DNA of 64,000 bases from Dirofilaria immitis. Lineage: Eukaryota > Nematoda > Chromadorea > Rhabditida > Onchocercidae. The stretch spans positions 4,402,001 to 4,466,000 of the forward strand of contig JAKNDB010000109.1 in the NCBI GenBank assembly GCA_024305405.1, in the 5' to 3' direction. A program made the translations under genes and the position numbers. Positions 62,727 through 64,000 of the stretch are shown one piece after another (within the stretch, counting starts at the first letter, position 1; each line of letters opens with the position of its first letter). The notes under the pieces are model-generated. The model searched no databases. It was given only the letters and a program-made list of their open reading frames with translations, and was not told the DNA's origin.

Positions 62727-64000
62727 ATGATAATCAGGAGTTATTGGTTGTTGCTGATAATTTTATCTTTCCCAGCTGTATTCACAAATGTTATTTGGTT
62801 GGATATGGATAATCACGATAGTATTATCAAGAGTGCTCAGGTATGAAATTCTGCAGTTTCTCCAGGTTCTTGCGAATTTTCGCAGCTGATTTATTAGTAT
62901 TATAGGTCTAAGATCTCATTTTAATCATTTTAAAAACTGTGATAAAAAGAATGGCAGTTTGTTAAGCAAATTATATCGATTGGCGATAAATTTTGTCACT
63001 GAAAAAGCAGTTTTCATTATAAATTCTGATAACCGTATGGTGGATGTATTACTAAATGTAATGAAAGATCGTCGCTTTTGACCAACATTGGAAGTATGGG
63101 TTGGGCTTATGAAATAGATTGTTGTTTCTGTTCAGTTTAATGCTGCAGTTTTTTTAATCTTTTATATGTTTTTTTCATTCCCATTAACTAGACTTACTCT
63201 TTTATTTAGAACGAATCATTGATTGAACTGATCAAATCTTCATTATCTTTTAGTTCTTATATCGGTAATTTACATGAAGTTACTATAATATTTTTGAATA
63301 GTATTCCGATGATTGTAAATGTTGACACATTGGGCACTATGCAGATTTATAGCACAAGAGATTTTATCGGTGAATAAAATTATGGAAAAAAATCACAAAA
63401 AAAGAAAAAGAGTGTCTCGTACTTGTTTTAAATTACTTATATTTAAGTAATTACAATCATTGTTGATAATTATTAGTTTCTGATATTGTTTTAGGTTGTA
63501 TTTGTTGCGTTTTGTGCTGACTGGTGCCCATTTAGTCGTCGACTTAAACCAATTTTTGAAGAAGCTGCTACAGTATTTGCACAAGAGAACCCTACAGCAA
63601 ATGTAATTTGGGCCCTTGTGGATAGCGTCGAACAAGTAAAATTTTGCTGGACGAAGTTAACTTAATGTTTCTTTATATCGATGAAAAGAATTCTGTATAG
63701 TAAGGATGCTCACTTTTTTGTTAAATTCAGGTTTTTTTATAGGCAAAAATTGCTGACAAGTACTCTGTTAGTAAATATCCAACGATGAAAGTTTTTGTCA
63801 ACGGAGAATTAGCGAATAAAGAGTACAGGTATTTCCATTATATTACTGAGTACTATTTGCATGTTTGCGGACAGGAGTTCTTCGAAATTCTTTGATTTCG
63901 TTGCAAAGAATTCATTCTACTTAATTGCTAGGTCTGCGCGCTCAGTTGAAGGACTCACAGAGTTTGTTAAACGTCAGCTGTCATCCAGCATACAAGATTT
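62727..64000 (+). CDS. ERP44: ERp44-like thioredoxin-fold ER protein (5' part)
   Basis: Exons 62727-62840, 63495-63635, 63743-63828 and 63932 to the window end join in phase. The first exon encodes a signal peptide (MIIRSYWLLLIILSFPAVF). The first thioredoxin-like domain has FCADWCPFSRRLKPIFEE, then KYSVSKYPTMKVFVNG with the cis-proline and YRSARSVEGLTEFVKRQL. The active site is C-x-F-S (CPFS) instead of CxxC, the mark of ERp44, which has one active cysteine and retains Ero1 and unassembled secretory proteins in the early secretory pathway. Human ERp44 has CRFS. The rest of the gene, with the expected C-terminal ER-retrieval motif, lies outside the window. Confidence 0.93.

Noticed and set aside
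1..64000. CRISPR arrays, rRNA genes, bacterial operons
   Set aside because: None seen. Tandem repeats here have no spacers, and apart from the dxr relic nothing looks bacterial.

Overview
The window is nuclear DNA of a nematode, most likely a filarial worm (Onchocercidae). The evidence is AT-rich sequence, genes cut into many short exons with TTTCAG-type acceptors, nematode-type Clc-like claudins, and a broken copy of a Wolbachia-type dxr gene among the nuclear genes. I cannot name the species. Nearly all exons were found by joining open segments whose splice phases agree and whose products match known families.

Layout: 1-461, end of an unrecognised + strand gene. 2119-2852, weak candidate exons. 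5967-11816 (-), TBCK in 18 exons (pseudokinase, TBC and rhodanese domains). 17960-21568 (+), mitochondrial complex I 49 kDa subunit NDUFS2 in 9 exons, with a phase-compatible alternative last exon at 22015-22118. 24710-26713 (+), an unrecognised gene. 28040-33515 (+), a PWWP-domain protein whose 5' end is unresolved. 33954-34277 (-), a small unknown gene. 34.3-45.3 kb is gene-poor. 45860-47747 and 51795-57725 (+) are two Clc-like four-TM paralogues; the second carries a cytoplasmic tail of about 440 residues. 57890-58650 (-) is the degraded dxr copy. 59073-60097 (+) is the ciliary transition-zone gene B9D2, with a perfect X-box 61 bp upstream. 60489-60694 is a small unknown ORF. 62727-64000 (+) is the start of ERp44, cut by the window edge.

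A pattern runs through several genes. Six conserved exons (three sites in TBCK, one each in the PWWP gene, the long-tailed claudin and B9D2) each need exactly one extra base in a homopolymer to stay in frame. This points to one-base deletions in the assembly rather than six dead genes. One site falls on the arginine finger of the TBC domain.

The genes do not form one pathway. They are ordinary housekeeping, ciliary, membrane and ER functions lying side by side. The most notable items are the Wolbachia-derived dxr relic, the claudin with a tyrosine-motif tail, the B9D2 X-box, and the possible second C-terminus of NDUFS2.
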